Shown: positions 1-6,269 of the stretch, piece by piece
Position numbering within the stretch: the stretch's first letter is position 1
How the letters are laid out: every line of letters begins with the position of its first letter
From: an uncultured Erythrobacter sp.
GTDB lineage: Bacteria; Pseudomonadota; Alphaproteobacteria; Sphingomonadales; Sphingomonadaceae
NCBI GenBank assembly: GCA_947258465.1
Contig: CAMYIQ010000052.1
Location: forward strand, 1 to 6,273
Direction: 5' to 3'
Length of the DNA: 6,273 nucleotides
Program-made: the position numbers and the translations under genes
The notes under the pieces: generated by a model
The model's database searches: none
What the model was told of the DNA's origin: nothing
Seen by the model: the letters and a program-made list of their open reading frames with translations, nothing else

Positions 1-1284
1 GAGGATAAGCGCCGGGGTTTCCAGCAGCTTCCTGAGCGCCTGAACGAAGCTCGCCGCATCCCAGCCATCGACCACGCGGTGATCGCAGCTGATCGAGATG
101 TTCATCAGCTTGCGCTTCTCGATCCGCTCCGCACCGTCGGTGCCGGTGACATACATCGGGCGCTCGATGATGCGGTTCGGGCCGATAATGGCGACTTCCG
201 GCCGGTTGATGACCGGCGTGGTCGCCACGCCGCCGAGCGGGCCGAGCGAGGTGACGGTGAGCGTACCGCCCTGCATTTCTTCCGACTTGGCAGTGCCGGC
301 ACGGGCTGCGTCGGCCAGGCGAGAAATCTCGCTGGCGAGCTGCCACAGGTTTTTGGCCTGCGCATTCTTGATGACCGGGACCATCAGGCCCGCATCGGTC
401 TGCGCGGCCATGCCCAGATGCACCGCTCCATGGCGCGTGACCACGCCCGCTTCGTCGTCATAGCGCGCATTGATCATCGGGAAGTCGGGCAACGTCTTGC
501 AGATCGCGGTAATCAGCAGCGGCAGGATGGTCAGCTTCGGCTTGTCGCCGCGATTGGCATTGAGCTGGGCGCGCAGTTCCTCGAGCGCGGTAACGTCGCA
601 TTCCTCGACATAGGAGAAGTGCGGGATGTTGCGTTTCGATGCGGCCATGTTCTCGGCAATGCGGCGGCGCATGCCGATGACCTTCTTTTCCTCGTCCGCG
701 CGGGTCTTGGCGGCGGCGCCATATCCCGAATTGTAGGACAGGAACTGGTCGAGATCGCCGTGACGGATGCGACCGTCTTCGGCCGGCTTGACCTGGGCTA
801 GGTCGACACCGAGATCCTTGGCGCGCTGGCGCACCGCGGGCGTGGCGAGGACCTTGGCCGACGATGCAGGCTCGGGAGCCGGGGTCGGTGCCGGAACCGC
901 CTCGGTCTCGGGATCGACGGCGATCGCGTCGTCGGCATCGCTGGCGTCCGAGGTCTCGACCTCGATACGCTCTTCGACTTCGTCCGCCTTGGGAGCAGGC
1001 GCCGGGGCCGGAGCCTCTTCGGCCACGTCGTCGGGCACTTCGCCCTCGACCTCGATCACAACCAGCATCGAGCCGATCGAGACCATATCGCCTTCGCTGC
1101 CGGCAATCTCGAGAATTTTCCCGTCGACCGGGCTTTCCATCGGCACGGTGGCCTTGTCGGTCATCATGTCGACGAATTCCTCGTCTTCCTTGACCGTGTC
1201 GCCGACCTTTTTGTGCCACTGCACGATCTCGGCCTCGGCGATGCCTTCGCCGATGTCGGGCATGTTGAAGGTGAATTTCGCCAT
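1..1284 (-). CDS. bkdB: Dihydrolipoamide acyltransferase, E2 of branched-chain 2-oxoacid dehydrogenase (3' end cut by window edge)
   Basis: E2 core of the branched-chain 2-oxoacid dehydrogenase complex. It takes the acyl group from E1 onto a swinging lipoyl arm and passes it to CoA in the cytoplasm. The visible 428 codons run without a stop to base 1. The family is usually about 430 residues, so only a few C-terminal residues should be missing. Order: one lipoyl domain (about 1-80) with the lipoylation motif MTDKAT, Lys44; an acidic Pro/Ala-rich linker (about 82-143); an E1/E3-binding domain (about 145-182, VLATPAVRQRAKDLG...DGRI); then the catalytic acyltransferase domain (about 200-428). 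The active-site motif SCDHRVVDG is at 399-407 (His402, Asp406). The SLGPLGG...TPVINRPEVAI segment (347-366) resembles Pseudomonas BkdB more than pyruvate or 2-oxoglutarate E2. ATG at 1284 follows bkdA2 by 5 bases and has AAGGA nine bases upstream (1294-1298). The branched-chain assignment also rests on the E1 neighbours. Oddity: the binding domain has KPAEDGRI where GTGxxGRI is usual. Confidence 0.93.
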   Translation of the reverse strand, partial: MAKFTFNMPDIGEGIAEAEIVQWHKKVGDTVKEDEEFVDMMTDKATVPMESPVDGKILEIAGSEGDMVSIGSMLVVIEVEGEVPDDVAEEAPAPAPAPKADEVEERIEVETSDASDADDAIAVDPETEAVPAPTPAPEPASSAKVLATPAVRQRAKDLGVDLAQVKPAEDGRIRHGDLDQFLSYNSGYGAAAKTRADEEKKVIGMRRRIAENMAASKRNIPHFSYVEECDVTALEELRAQLNANRGDKPKLTILPLLITAICKTLPDFPMINARYDDEAGVVTRHGAVHLGMAAQTDAGLMVPVIKNAQAKNLWQLASEISRLADAARAGTAKSEEMQGGTLTVTSLGPLGGVATTPVINRPEVAIIGPNRIIERPMYVTGTDGAERIEKRKLMNISISCDHRVVDGWDAASFVQALRKLLETPALIL

Positions 1285-1289
1285 GAGGA

Positions 1290-2351
1290 TCAGTCCTTGA
1301 GGATCTTGTCGATGGCCTCGCCAATGCGGATCGGGCCTGGGAAATAGGCCCATTCGAGGCTGTGGGGATAGGGCGTGTCGAAGCCGGTCACGCGTTCGAC
1401 CGGGGCTTCGAGATGGTAGAAGCAGCGCTCTGTCACGAGCGCAGAAAGCTCTGCACCGAAACCGCTGGTGCGCGTGGCTTCATGAACGATGAGGCAGCGT
1501 CCGGTCCGCTCGACGGAGGCTTCGATCGCCTCGATATCGAGCGGGACCAGTGTGCGCAGATCGAGAATGTCGGCTTCGACACCCTTTTCCCTGCACACCG
1601 CTTCGACCACATGGACCATCGTGCCATAGGCGAGGATCGTGAGCTGTTCGCCCTCGGTAACCTGACGCGCCTTGCCCAGCGGGATTTTGTAATAGCCTTC
1701 CGGCACGACGCTGGCGTCGAACTTTTTCCACGGCTGCACGGGCTTGTCGTAATAGCCGGAAAACGGCCCGTTATAGATGCGCTTGGGCTCGAAGAAGATG
1801 ACCGGATCATTGTCCTCGATGCACGAGATCAGCAGGCCCTTGGCATCATAGGGCGTCGCCGGGATCACCGTCTTGAGGCCGGAGACGTGGGTGAAGATCG
1901 CCTCCGGGCTCTGGCTGTGCGTCTGGCCGCCGAAGATGCCTCCACCGAAAGGCGAGCGCACCGTCATCGGCGCGATGTACTCTCCCGCCGAGCGGTAGCG
2001 CAGGCGCGCCGCTTCACTGATTAGCTGATCCAAACCGGGGTAAATATAATCGGCGAACTGGATTTCGGGCACAGGGCGCAAACCATAGGCCCCCATCCCC
2101 ACGGCCACTGCGATAATGCCGCATTCGTTGATCGGCGTGTCGAACACACGAGTCTTGCCGTATTTCTCTTGCAGGCCCGCAGTGCAGCGGAATACGCCGC
2201 CGAAATAGCCGACATCCTCGCCCATGACGACGACATCCTCGTCGCGGCCCATCGATACGTCGAGCGCATCGTTGATCGCCTCGATCATGTTGAGGCGGCG
2301 TTCGGTTGCGCTTTCAGTAGCGGGTGCGTCCTGGGTTGCGGTCTCGCTCAT
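1290..2351 (-). CDS. bkdA2: Branched-chain 2-oxoacid dehydrogenase E1 beta subunit
   Basis: Beta half of the thiamin-diphosphate E1 (3-methyl-2-oxobutanoate dehydrogenase), which pairs with the alpha subunit as an alpha2beta2 tetramer to decarboxylate branched-chain 2-oxoacids. It has 353 residues, near the usual 325-350 for the family. After a polar 18-residue N-terminal tail, the pyrimidine-binding transketolase-like domain spans about 20-195. Visible motifs are VMGEDVGYFGGVF (42-54), RVFDTPINECGI (68-79; Glu76 is at the position of the cofactor-activating glutamate) and RSPFGGGIFGGQTHSQSPEA (132-151). The C-terminal transketolase domain spans about 225-345, with LTILAYGTMVH, DILDLRTLVPLD and a closing TGFDTPYPHSLEWAYFPG. 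The last motif is typical of branched-chain E1 beta. The ATG at 2351 shares one base with the bkdA1 stop (TGATG), indicating translational coupling. An AAGGGAG sequence at 2362-2368 lies inside the end of bkdA1. Confidence 0.96.
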   Translation of the reverse strand: MSETATQDAPATESATERRLNMIEAINDALDVSMGRDEDVVVMGEDVGYFGGVFRCTAGLQEKYGKTRVFDTPINECGIIAVAVGMGAYGLRPVPEIQFADYIYPGLDQLISEAARLRYRSAGEYIAPMTVRSPFGGGIFGGQTHSQSPEAIFTHVSGLKTVIPATPYDAKGLLISCIEDNDPVIFFEPKRIYNGPFSGYYDKPVQPWKKFDASVVPEGYYKIPLGKARQVTEGEQLTILAYGTMVHVVEAVCREKGVEADILDLRTLVPLDIEAIEASVERTGRCLIVHEATRTSGFGAELSALVTERCFYHLEAPVERVTGFDTPYPHSLEWAYFPGPIRIGEAIDKILKD

Positions 2352-3667
2352 CAGCCCTGCACTCCCTTGGTCGGCAGCCCTTCCGGAAACTTGGTTTCAC
2401 GCTCGCGCACGGCCTGGTTGGCCTGTTCCTGGAGGTGCCACGGCAACTCCTCGAACACGTCTTCGAACATAGTGCGGAACGGGTGGTGCAGGCCGTGACC
2501 GAGAATGCCGTTGGCTTCGGCCTCTTTGGTGACTTTCTTGACGTGCTCGGCCGCCTCGAGGTCCATCTTTTCCTGGCGCTCCTCGTCCCATTCGCCGATC
2601 GCGATGAGGTGGTTCTTGAGGCGCATGACCGGATCGCCCAGCGGCCATTCCTCGCGCTCCTGCGCACTACGATAACCGCTGGGGTCGTCCGATGTAGAAT
2701 GGCCTTCGGCGCGATAGGTGAAGAATTCGATCAGCGTCGGCCCGGCATTGGCGCGCGCACGGTTGGCGGCCCATTGCTCGGCGGCGTAGCAGGCAAGCGC
2801 ATCATTGCCATCGACGCGCAGCCCGGCAAGCCCATAACCCAGCGCGCGCGCGGCGAAGGTCGTGCGCTCCGCTCCAGCAAAGCCACTGAAGCTCGAAATC
2901 GCCCACTGGTTGTTGATAACATTGAGGATAACCGGTGCATTATACACCGTGGCGAAGGTGCAGGCGGAATGGAAATCACCTTCGGCCGTGCTGCCCTCGC
3001 CCACCCAGGTCGCGGCGATGCGGCTATCGCCCTTCATCGCGCTCGCCATCGCCCAGCCCACCGCCTGCGGTGTCTGCGTCGCAAGATTGCCGCTGATCGT
3101 GAAGAAGCTGTGTTCGCGGCTCGAATACATAATCGGTAGCTGGCGGCCCTTCAGCTTGTCACCCTTGTTCGAGTAGATCTGGTTGATCATCTCGATCATC
3201 GGATAACCTCGCTGGATCAGGATGCCCTGCTGACGGTAGCTGGGGAACACCATATCGTCTGCCGCCAGCGCCATGCTGGCCGAAACGCTGGTCGCCTCTT
3301 CGCCCGTACACTTCATGTAAAAGCTGGTCTTGCCCTGCCGCTGCCCGCGGAACATCCGCTCGTCGAAAGCCCGGGTCATGGCCATATGGCCCAGCATGGT
3401 GCGCAGCGTGTCCGGGTCCAGTTTCGGGTCCCAGGGACCGTGTGCCTTGTTGTCTTCGCCCAACACACGGACGAGACCGAAGGCCATGTCGCGCATTTCG
3501 GCGGGATCGCAAGCCTCGTCCGGGCGGGCCATGCTGCCCGCTGCTGGCACATCGATATGCGAGAAATCGACCGTGTCGCCCGGCCGGTACTTCGGTTCGG
3601 GAACATGCAGCGACAGCTTGGGGCGATTATCGCCCTTGGCTGCATTACCCTCGGGCCTGTCGGCCAT
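2351..3667 (-). CDS. bkdA1: Branched-chain 2-oxoacid dehydrogenase E1 alpha subunit
   Basis: Alpha half of E1. It binds ThDP and Mg2+ and, with BkdA2, oxidatively decarboxylates the 2-oxoacids from Leu, Ile and Val, loading the acyl group onto lipoyl-BkdB. It has 438 residues from the ATG at 3667. The N-terminal LSLHVPEPKYRPGDTVDFSH stretch (18-37) is characteristic of bacterial branched-chain E1 alpha. The ThDP fold follows: FPSYRQQG (141-148), the diphosphate/metal motif VGEGSTAEGDFHSA (222-235) and the closing Asn pair of NVINNQWAIS (249-258). The loop AEGHSTSDDPSGYRS (320-334) matches the regulatory/lipoyl-binding loop of branched-chain E1 alpha and separates it from pyruvate E1. A TTG at 3688 would add seven residues. 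The ATG is preferred because GGGAG (3676-3680) lies eight bases upstream of it and would fall inside the longer reading. First gene of the operon; about 31 nt of leader from the predicted transcription start. Confidence 0.96.
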   Translation of the reverse strand: MADRPEGNAAKGDNRPKLSLHVPEPKYRPGDTVDFSHIDVPAAGSMARPDEACDPAEMRDMAFGLVRVLGEDNKAHGPWDPKLDPDTLRTMLGHMAMTRAFDERMFRGQRQGKTSFYMKCTGEEATSVSASMALAADDMVFPSYRQQGILIQRGYPMIEMINQIYSNKGDKLKGRQLPIMYSSREHSFFTISGNLATQTPQAVGWAMASAMKGDSRIAATWVGEGSTAEGDFHSACTFATVYNAPVILNVINNQWAISSFSGFAGAERTTFAARALGYGLAGLRVDGNDALACYAAEQWAANRARANAGPTLIEFFTYRAEGHSTSDDPSGYRSAQEREEWPLGDPVMRLKNHLIAIGEWDEERQEKMDLEAAEHVKKVTKEAEANGILGHGLHHPFRTMFEDVFEELPWHLQEQANQAVRERETKFPEGLPTKGVQG

Positions 3668-3675
3668 AGAATCGT

Positions 3676-3680
3676 CTCCC
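3676..3680 (-). promoter_or_regulatory. Shine-Dalgarno site deciding the bkdA1 start
   Basis: GGGAG on the minus strand, eight bases before the ATG at 3667. It selects this ATG over the in-frame TTG at 3688, which has no comparable site upstream. Confidence 0.75.
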
Positions 3681-3683
3681 AGA

Positions 3684-3706
3684 CGCAATCTTACGCTTGC
3701 GCGTTA
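3684..3706. promoter_or_regulatory. Possible operator: overlapping inverted repeats at the bkd transcription start
   Basis: Two short overlapping dyads cover the predicted start site. TTACGC-TTGC-GCGTTA (3691-3706) has arms matching at five of six positions. CGCAA-N8-TTGCG (3684-3701) is a perfect 5-bp dyad. A repressor here would block initiation just downstream of the -10 box. The first dyad loosely resembles the 16-bp sites of MerR-type LiuR regulators of branched-chain amino acid breakdown, but the match is partial and no regulator gene is in the window. Confidence 0.3.
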
Positions 3707-3734
3707 TTTTATTTCACGAGTGGGAAACGGTCAA
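3706..3734 (-). promoter_or_regulatory. Sigma70-type promoter of the bkd operon
   Basis: On the minus strand a -35 box TTGACC (3734-3729) is separated by exactly 17 bases from a -10 box TAAAAT (3711-3706). Each box matches five of six consensus bases. Transcription would start near 3699, giving a leader of about 31 nt to the bkdA1 ATG. The -35 begins only 12 bases after the thyA stop, so bkd has its own promoter although thyA lies directly upstream on the same strand. Predicted from sequence only. Confidence 0.72.
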
Positions 3735-3746
3735 GTCATCGCCGCA

Positions 3747-4673
3747 TCACACCGCGACGGGCGCTTTGATGGGCCCGTGCGGCGCATAGTCGTGAACCGC
3801 GAAATCCTCAATCGTATAGTCGAAGATCGAGGGCGGGCGCCGCACTATTTCAAGCCGCGGATGGCCTTGCGGTTCCCGCGAAAGCTGCTCGCGGATCAGA
3901 TGTTCGTGATTGAGATAGAGATGCGTATCGCCCCCCATCCAGACCAGTTCGCCGGGTTCCAGATCGACCTGCTGCGCAATCATCCGCTGGAGCAGCGCCG
4001 CCGACCACAGGTTGAACGGGAGGCCGAGCGCGACATCGCAACTGCGCTGATAGAGCAGGCAGTTCAGGCGATCGCCTGCAACGTGAAACTGATAGGTTTT
4101 GTGGCACGGCGGCAGCGCCATCCGGTCGAGCTCGGCGACGTTCCAGCCTTCGATGATATGCCGCCGGCTGCCCGGACTGTTGCGCAGCGATTCGACGACT
4201 TCGGCGATCTGGTTCACGCCCTCGCCCGGTTCGTAGAGGCCATCCTCCCGCCGATTATAGGTCGGCCAGTCGACCCATTGCTTGCCATAGACCGGGCCGA
4301 GCTCGCCCCAGCGCTGGGCGAAGGCTTCATCGTCGGCGATGCGCTGGACGAAATCCTCAAGCGCGATCGCGTCGCCGGTCTCCTTCACATAGCGGGCATG
4401 CGGCCACTCGTTCCAGATCTTTACGCCCTGCAGCACCAGCGGGCGGATATTGGTGTCGCCGGTCAGGAACCAAAGCAGCTCGCGCGTGGCGGTCTTCCAA
4501 TAGACGCGCTTGGTAGTGATCAGCGGCATGGCCCCGCCGGACAGATCGAAGCGCAGCATCGCGCCGAAGACCGAACGCGTCCCCACACCGGTGCGGTCCT
4601 TGCGCTCGTCCCCCTCGCGCCAGATGCGGCGCATGAGGTCGAGATATTGCTGTTCGTAATGCGGTTGGGGCAC
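3747..4673 (-). CDS. thyA: Thymidylate synthase (ThyA)
   Basis: Converts dUMP to dTMP using 5,10-methylenetetrahydrofolate as carbon donor and reductant; cytoplasmic, essential for DNA synthesis unless thymidine is supplied. It has 308 residues from the GTG at 4673. Visible motifs are the N-terminal DRTGVGTRSVFG (26-37), ELLWFLTGDTNI (65-76), GPVYGKQW (126-133), the phosphate-binding SRRHIIEGWNVAEL (169-182), the catalytic Cys190 in ALPPCHKTYQFHV, QRSCDVALGLPFN (209-221) and the C-terminal IKAPVAV. It is about 44 residues longer than E. coli ThyA, mainly from an insert around 85-123, as in other long-form ThyA proteins. Homology begins at about HYEQQYLDLM, so the GTG just before it (V/MPQPHYEQQY) is preferred. 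An upstream in-frame GTG at 4793 would add 40 unrelated residues. The ribosome site is weak for the chosen start, so the exact start is uncertain. No folate gene is adjacent, and the bkd promoter follows directly. Confidence 0.95.
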   Translation of the reverse strand: MPQPHYEQQYLDLMRRIWREGDERKDRTGVGTRSVFGAMLRFDLSGGAMPLITTKRVYWKTATRELLWFLTGDTNIRPLVLQGVKIWNEWPHARYVKETGDAIALEDFVQRIADDEAFAQRWGELGPVYGKQWVDWPTYNRREDGLYEPGEGVNQIAEVVESLRNSPGSRRHIIEGWNVAELDRMALPPCHKTYQFHVAGDRLNCLLYQRSCDVALGLPFNLWSAALLQRMIAQQVDLEPGELVWMGGDTHLYLNHEHLIREQLSREPQGHPRLEIVRRPPSIFDYTIEDFAVHDYAPHGPIKAPVAV

Positions 4674-4734
4674 GGGGTTTCGGCTCGTTTTCAGCGTAAG
4701 GCGCCTGTACCGCGCTTTTGTCGCAATTGCCCGC

Positions 4735-4763
4735 TTGCACGGCCCGCAATCCACACCTATAGG
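4735..4763 (+). promoter_or_regulatory. Likely promoter of tRNA-Pro
   Basis: TTGCAC (4735-4740), a 17-base spacer, then TATAGG (4758-4763), about 50 bases before the tRNA. The bases after the -10 box (GCGCGCCTGCC) are strongly GC-rich. Such a discriminator is typical of stable-RNA promoters under stringent (ppGpp) control. The -35 matches consensus only at TTG and one A position is displaced, so this call leans on spacing, the -10 box and position. Confidence 0.5.
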
Positions 4764-4815
4764 GCGCGCCTGCCTCGCAGCCGTGGCCTTCACAGATGGC
4801 CCGGTCCGATCCGGT

Positions 4816-4892
4816 CGGGGAGTAGCTCAGCCTGGTAGAGCACTGTCTTCGGGAGGCAGGGGCCGGAGGTTCGAATCCTCTCTCCCCGACCA
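4816..4892 (+). tRNA. tRNA-Pro (anticodon CGG)
   Basis: A 77-nt cloverleaf can be folded by eye. Acceptor stem CGGGGAG (4816-4822) pairs with CTCCCCG (4882-4888), followed by A and an encoded CCA. The D-stem is GCTC/GAGC around AGCCTGGTA. The anticodon stem CTGTC/GGCAG encloses loop TTCGGGA, with anticodon CGG at 4850-4852 and G37 behind it, as expected for proline tRNAs. The T-arm is GGAGG-TTCGAAT-CCTCT with one G-T wobble. It reads CCG, a frequent proline codon in this GC-rich DNA. It is divergent from thyA and convergent with the secreted hydrolase. No second copy of its 3' end (a possible attachment-site duplicate) is seen in the window. Confidence 0.97.
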
Positions 4893-5041
4893 ATTTCCAC
4901 TACTTGCGCGGTTGTCGACGACGTCGGCACCGCAGCCGCCCGCGGCCCGGGCGACCGAAGCTGGGCCGCGCGAGTGGCTGCGCTTTGTCGATACCGACAT
5001 TGCCCATCCTCTCGCCCGGCTCGAGCACGCGTTTTATCGGA
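4893..5041. other. Short convergent intergenic region after tRNA-Pro
   Basis: 149 bases between the tRNA and the stop codon of the hydrolase. It holds the inverted repeat at 4941-4970 and most of a short forward frame (TTG 4912 to TGA 5067, 51 codons). Read forward from about 4976, that frame gives a protein-like stretch (REWLRFVDTDIAHPLARLEH...). It has no Shine-Dalgarno site and no recognised family, and its last 26 bases run into the hydrolase's C-terminal codons. I do not call it a gene. Confidence 0.5.
4941..4970. terminator. Inverted repeat, possible terminator for tRNA-Pro (and/or hydrolase)
   Basis: CGCGGCCC (4941-4948) and GGGCCGCG (4963-4970) form a perfect 8-bp all-GC stem around a 14-base loop, about 50 bases after the tRNA and between two convergent genes. 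There is no T-run on either side, so it is not a textbook intrinsic terminator. It could instead stop RNA processing or be chance in GC-rich DNA. Confidence 0.3.
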
Positions 5042-6262
5042 TCAAGGCGCCGACAAATATTGTCTGATGTAGCTGGTCGACGTGCTGACCCATCCTAGTT
5101 CCAGATGATTTACCGCTGCCGTGACACTGCCGCCATGTGTCGTCATTCCGGTCGTGTCGCGGCAGCTCGCGATGAAAACCACCCCGTCCGACGGTCCGGT
5201 ATGTTCGTTGTGCAGGAGAGCTATATCGGCCTGATTGCCGCAGATATTGTGAATCCGCACAGCCGATGGCGAAGGGGCCTGCCGAATAACATCGACCAGC
5301 GATTTCGACAGATAGGCGGAGAGGCCCGGCCCGGCGCTGTAGAAGCCCTGCCCGCCGTGGAAGGTGGTGTACCAGTCCTGTTCGTAGGTCGGCAGTCCAT
5401 ACGTGCCCGTCCAGTCCTTGAGCAGTTGGGCCGAGCCCGGGAAATAGGGCGAGTCATAAGTCCATTCCGTGCCGGAGCGCCAGAGACCATAGCAGATCAG
5501 CTTGTCGTGCGGGGTCGGCCCATTGATTACACCGCCACAGGCCGGATAGACGGTCAGGCTGAAAGTCCATCCATGGCGGAAGGACAGGTCGATACCGTTA
5601 TTCGCCGATCCCAGCAGGATCAGACGGCGGACATCGCCGCGATAGGCCGTACCCCATGATTTGCGGACGCCTGAAACATACATGCGCGCGTTCGATGCGG
5701 CCTTGGACCAAGCGACCACGTCGACCTGGCCAGCGCCGGTTCGGGATTTGATGATCGCAATCGCATCGGCGATCTGCTCGGACCAAAAATAACCGTCGCC
5801 ATTTTTGTGCGGCAGTCCGAGAGCGAAGACGCGATAGCCCCGGCCCGAGAGGTCCTGCATCAGACCGCTGGACGGGCAGCTCGATCGGCCGCAGCCGTAA
5901 CTGCCCGCTTCGTTCGGATCGGCCCAGGCAAGATCGGCATCCTGGTTTGCACCATGCACCAGCAGCACCGGGACCTTCGTACCCACGTTCCAGTTCGGCG
6001 CGTAGTAAAGAAGAAATCGCGAGCTATGGGGCCGGGCCGTTCCGAAAAAGGTGGCCCGTTGGCCCGTCTGATCGCCGCGCCCGTCGCTGGGAAAGCCTTC
6101 CTGAGTGAAGGCGGTCAGAGTGTCGCGCCACCGTTCGACCCGAACCCATCCGTTATCGATATTGCTGGAATACGTCGCCTCCAGCGTGGTCGATCCGGCA
6201 TGGGCGGAAGGCCCCCAGGCCAGCGCAGATAGCGCCAGCAACAGTTTCCAAACGCGCTTCAT
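5042..6262 (-). CDS. Secreted alpha/beta hydrolase, lipase/esterase-like
   Basis: 406 residues, predicted to be exported. Residues 1-22 form a signal peptide: basic MKR, hydrophobic VWKLLLALSALAW, and an AHA cleavage site before Gly23. The mature part looks like an alpha/beta hydrolase of the lipase type. VPVLLVHGANQD (97-108) supplies the HG oxyanion strand. VDVVAWSKAA (180-189) is the nucleophile elbow with Ser186. GPSDGVV (356-362) offers Asp359 and AAVNHLELG (382-390) offers His386 as the rest of a triad in the right order. The elbow is AWSKA rather than GxSxG, so both small-residue positions are Ala. Six cysteines (124, 129, 242, 257, 341, 367) could form three disulfides, consistent with a periplasmic or extracellular enzyme. 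The substrate (lipid, ester or polyester) cannot be told from sequence. The ATG at 6262 has GGAG seven bases upstream (6270-6273). The promoter lies beyond the window. It stands alone and convergent with tRNA-Pro. Confidence 0.88.
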   Translation of the reverse strand: MKRVWKLLLALSALAWGPSAHAGSTTLEATYSSNIDNGWVRVERWRDTLTAFTQEGFPSDGRGDQTGQRATFFGTARPHSSRFLLYYAPNWNVGTKVPVLLVHGANQDADLAWADPNEAGSYGCGRSSCPSSGLMQDLSGRGYRVFALGLPHKNGDGYFWSEQIADAIAIIKSRTGAGQVDVVAWSKAASNARMYVSGVRKSWGTAYRGDVRRLILLGSANNGIDLSFRHGWTFSLTVYPACGGVINGPTPHDKLICYGLWRSGTEWTYDSPYFPGSAQLLKDWTGTYGLPTYEQDWYTTFHGGQGFYSAGPGLSAYLSKSLVDVIRQAPSPSAVRIHNICGNQADIALLHNEHTGPSDGVVFIASCRDTTGMTTHGGSVTAAVNHLELGWVSTSTSYIRQYLSAP

Positions 6263-6269
6263 CGTCCCT

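Noticed and set aside
79..801. 240-codon forward open frame opposite bkdB
   Set aside because: It is antisense to the clear E2 catalytic domain. Its low-complexity Arg/Asp/Ala/Gly composition is what the complement of GC-rich coding DNA produces, and it resembles no family.
2324..3139. 271-codon forward open frame opposite bkdA1
   Set aside because: It is antisense to the conserved E1 alpha, has no recognised motif, and has an Arg/Ala/Gly-rich shadow composition.
3668..3746. Intrinsic terminator after thyA
   Set aside because: No stem followed by a T-run is visible between the thyA stop and the bkd promoter. Some thyA read-through into bkd is possible.
3330..4838. 502-codon forward open frame across bkdA1, the thyA-bkd gap and thyA
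   Set aside because: It runs antisense to two well-supported genes and into the tRNA, with no domain recognised. It is a shadow of the codon bias of the minus-strand genes.
4869..4892. tRNA 3' end as an attachment site for an integrated element
   Set aside because: No duplicate of the tRNA 3' end and no integrase gene is present in the window, so integration cannot be supported.
4735..5067. 110-codon forward frame running through tRNA-Pro
   Set aside because: Its first part is the tRNA gene and its promoter. Only the tail after the tRNA looks coding-like, and that is listed separately as a weak finding.
5105..5659. 184-codon forward frame opposite the hydrolase
   Set aside because: The minus strand here encodes a continuous protein with a signal peptide and a plausible triad; the forward frame has no recognised motif.
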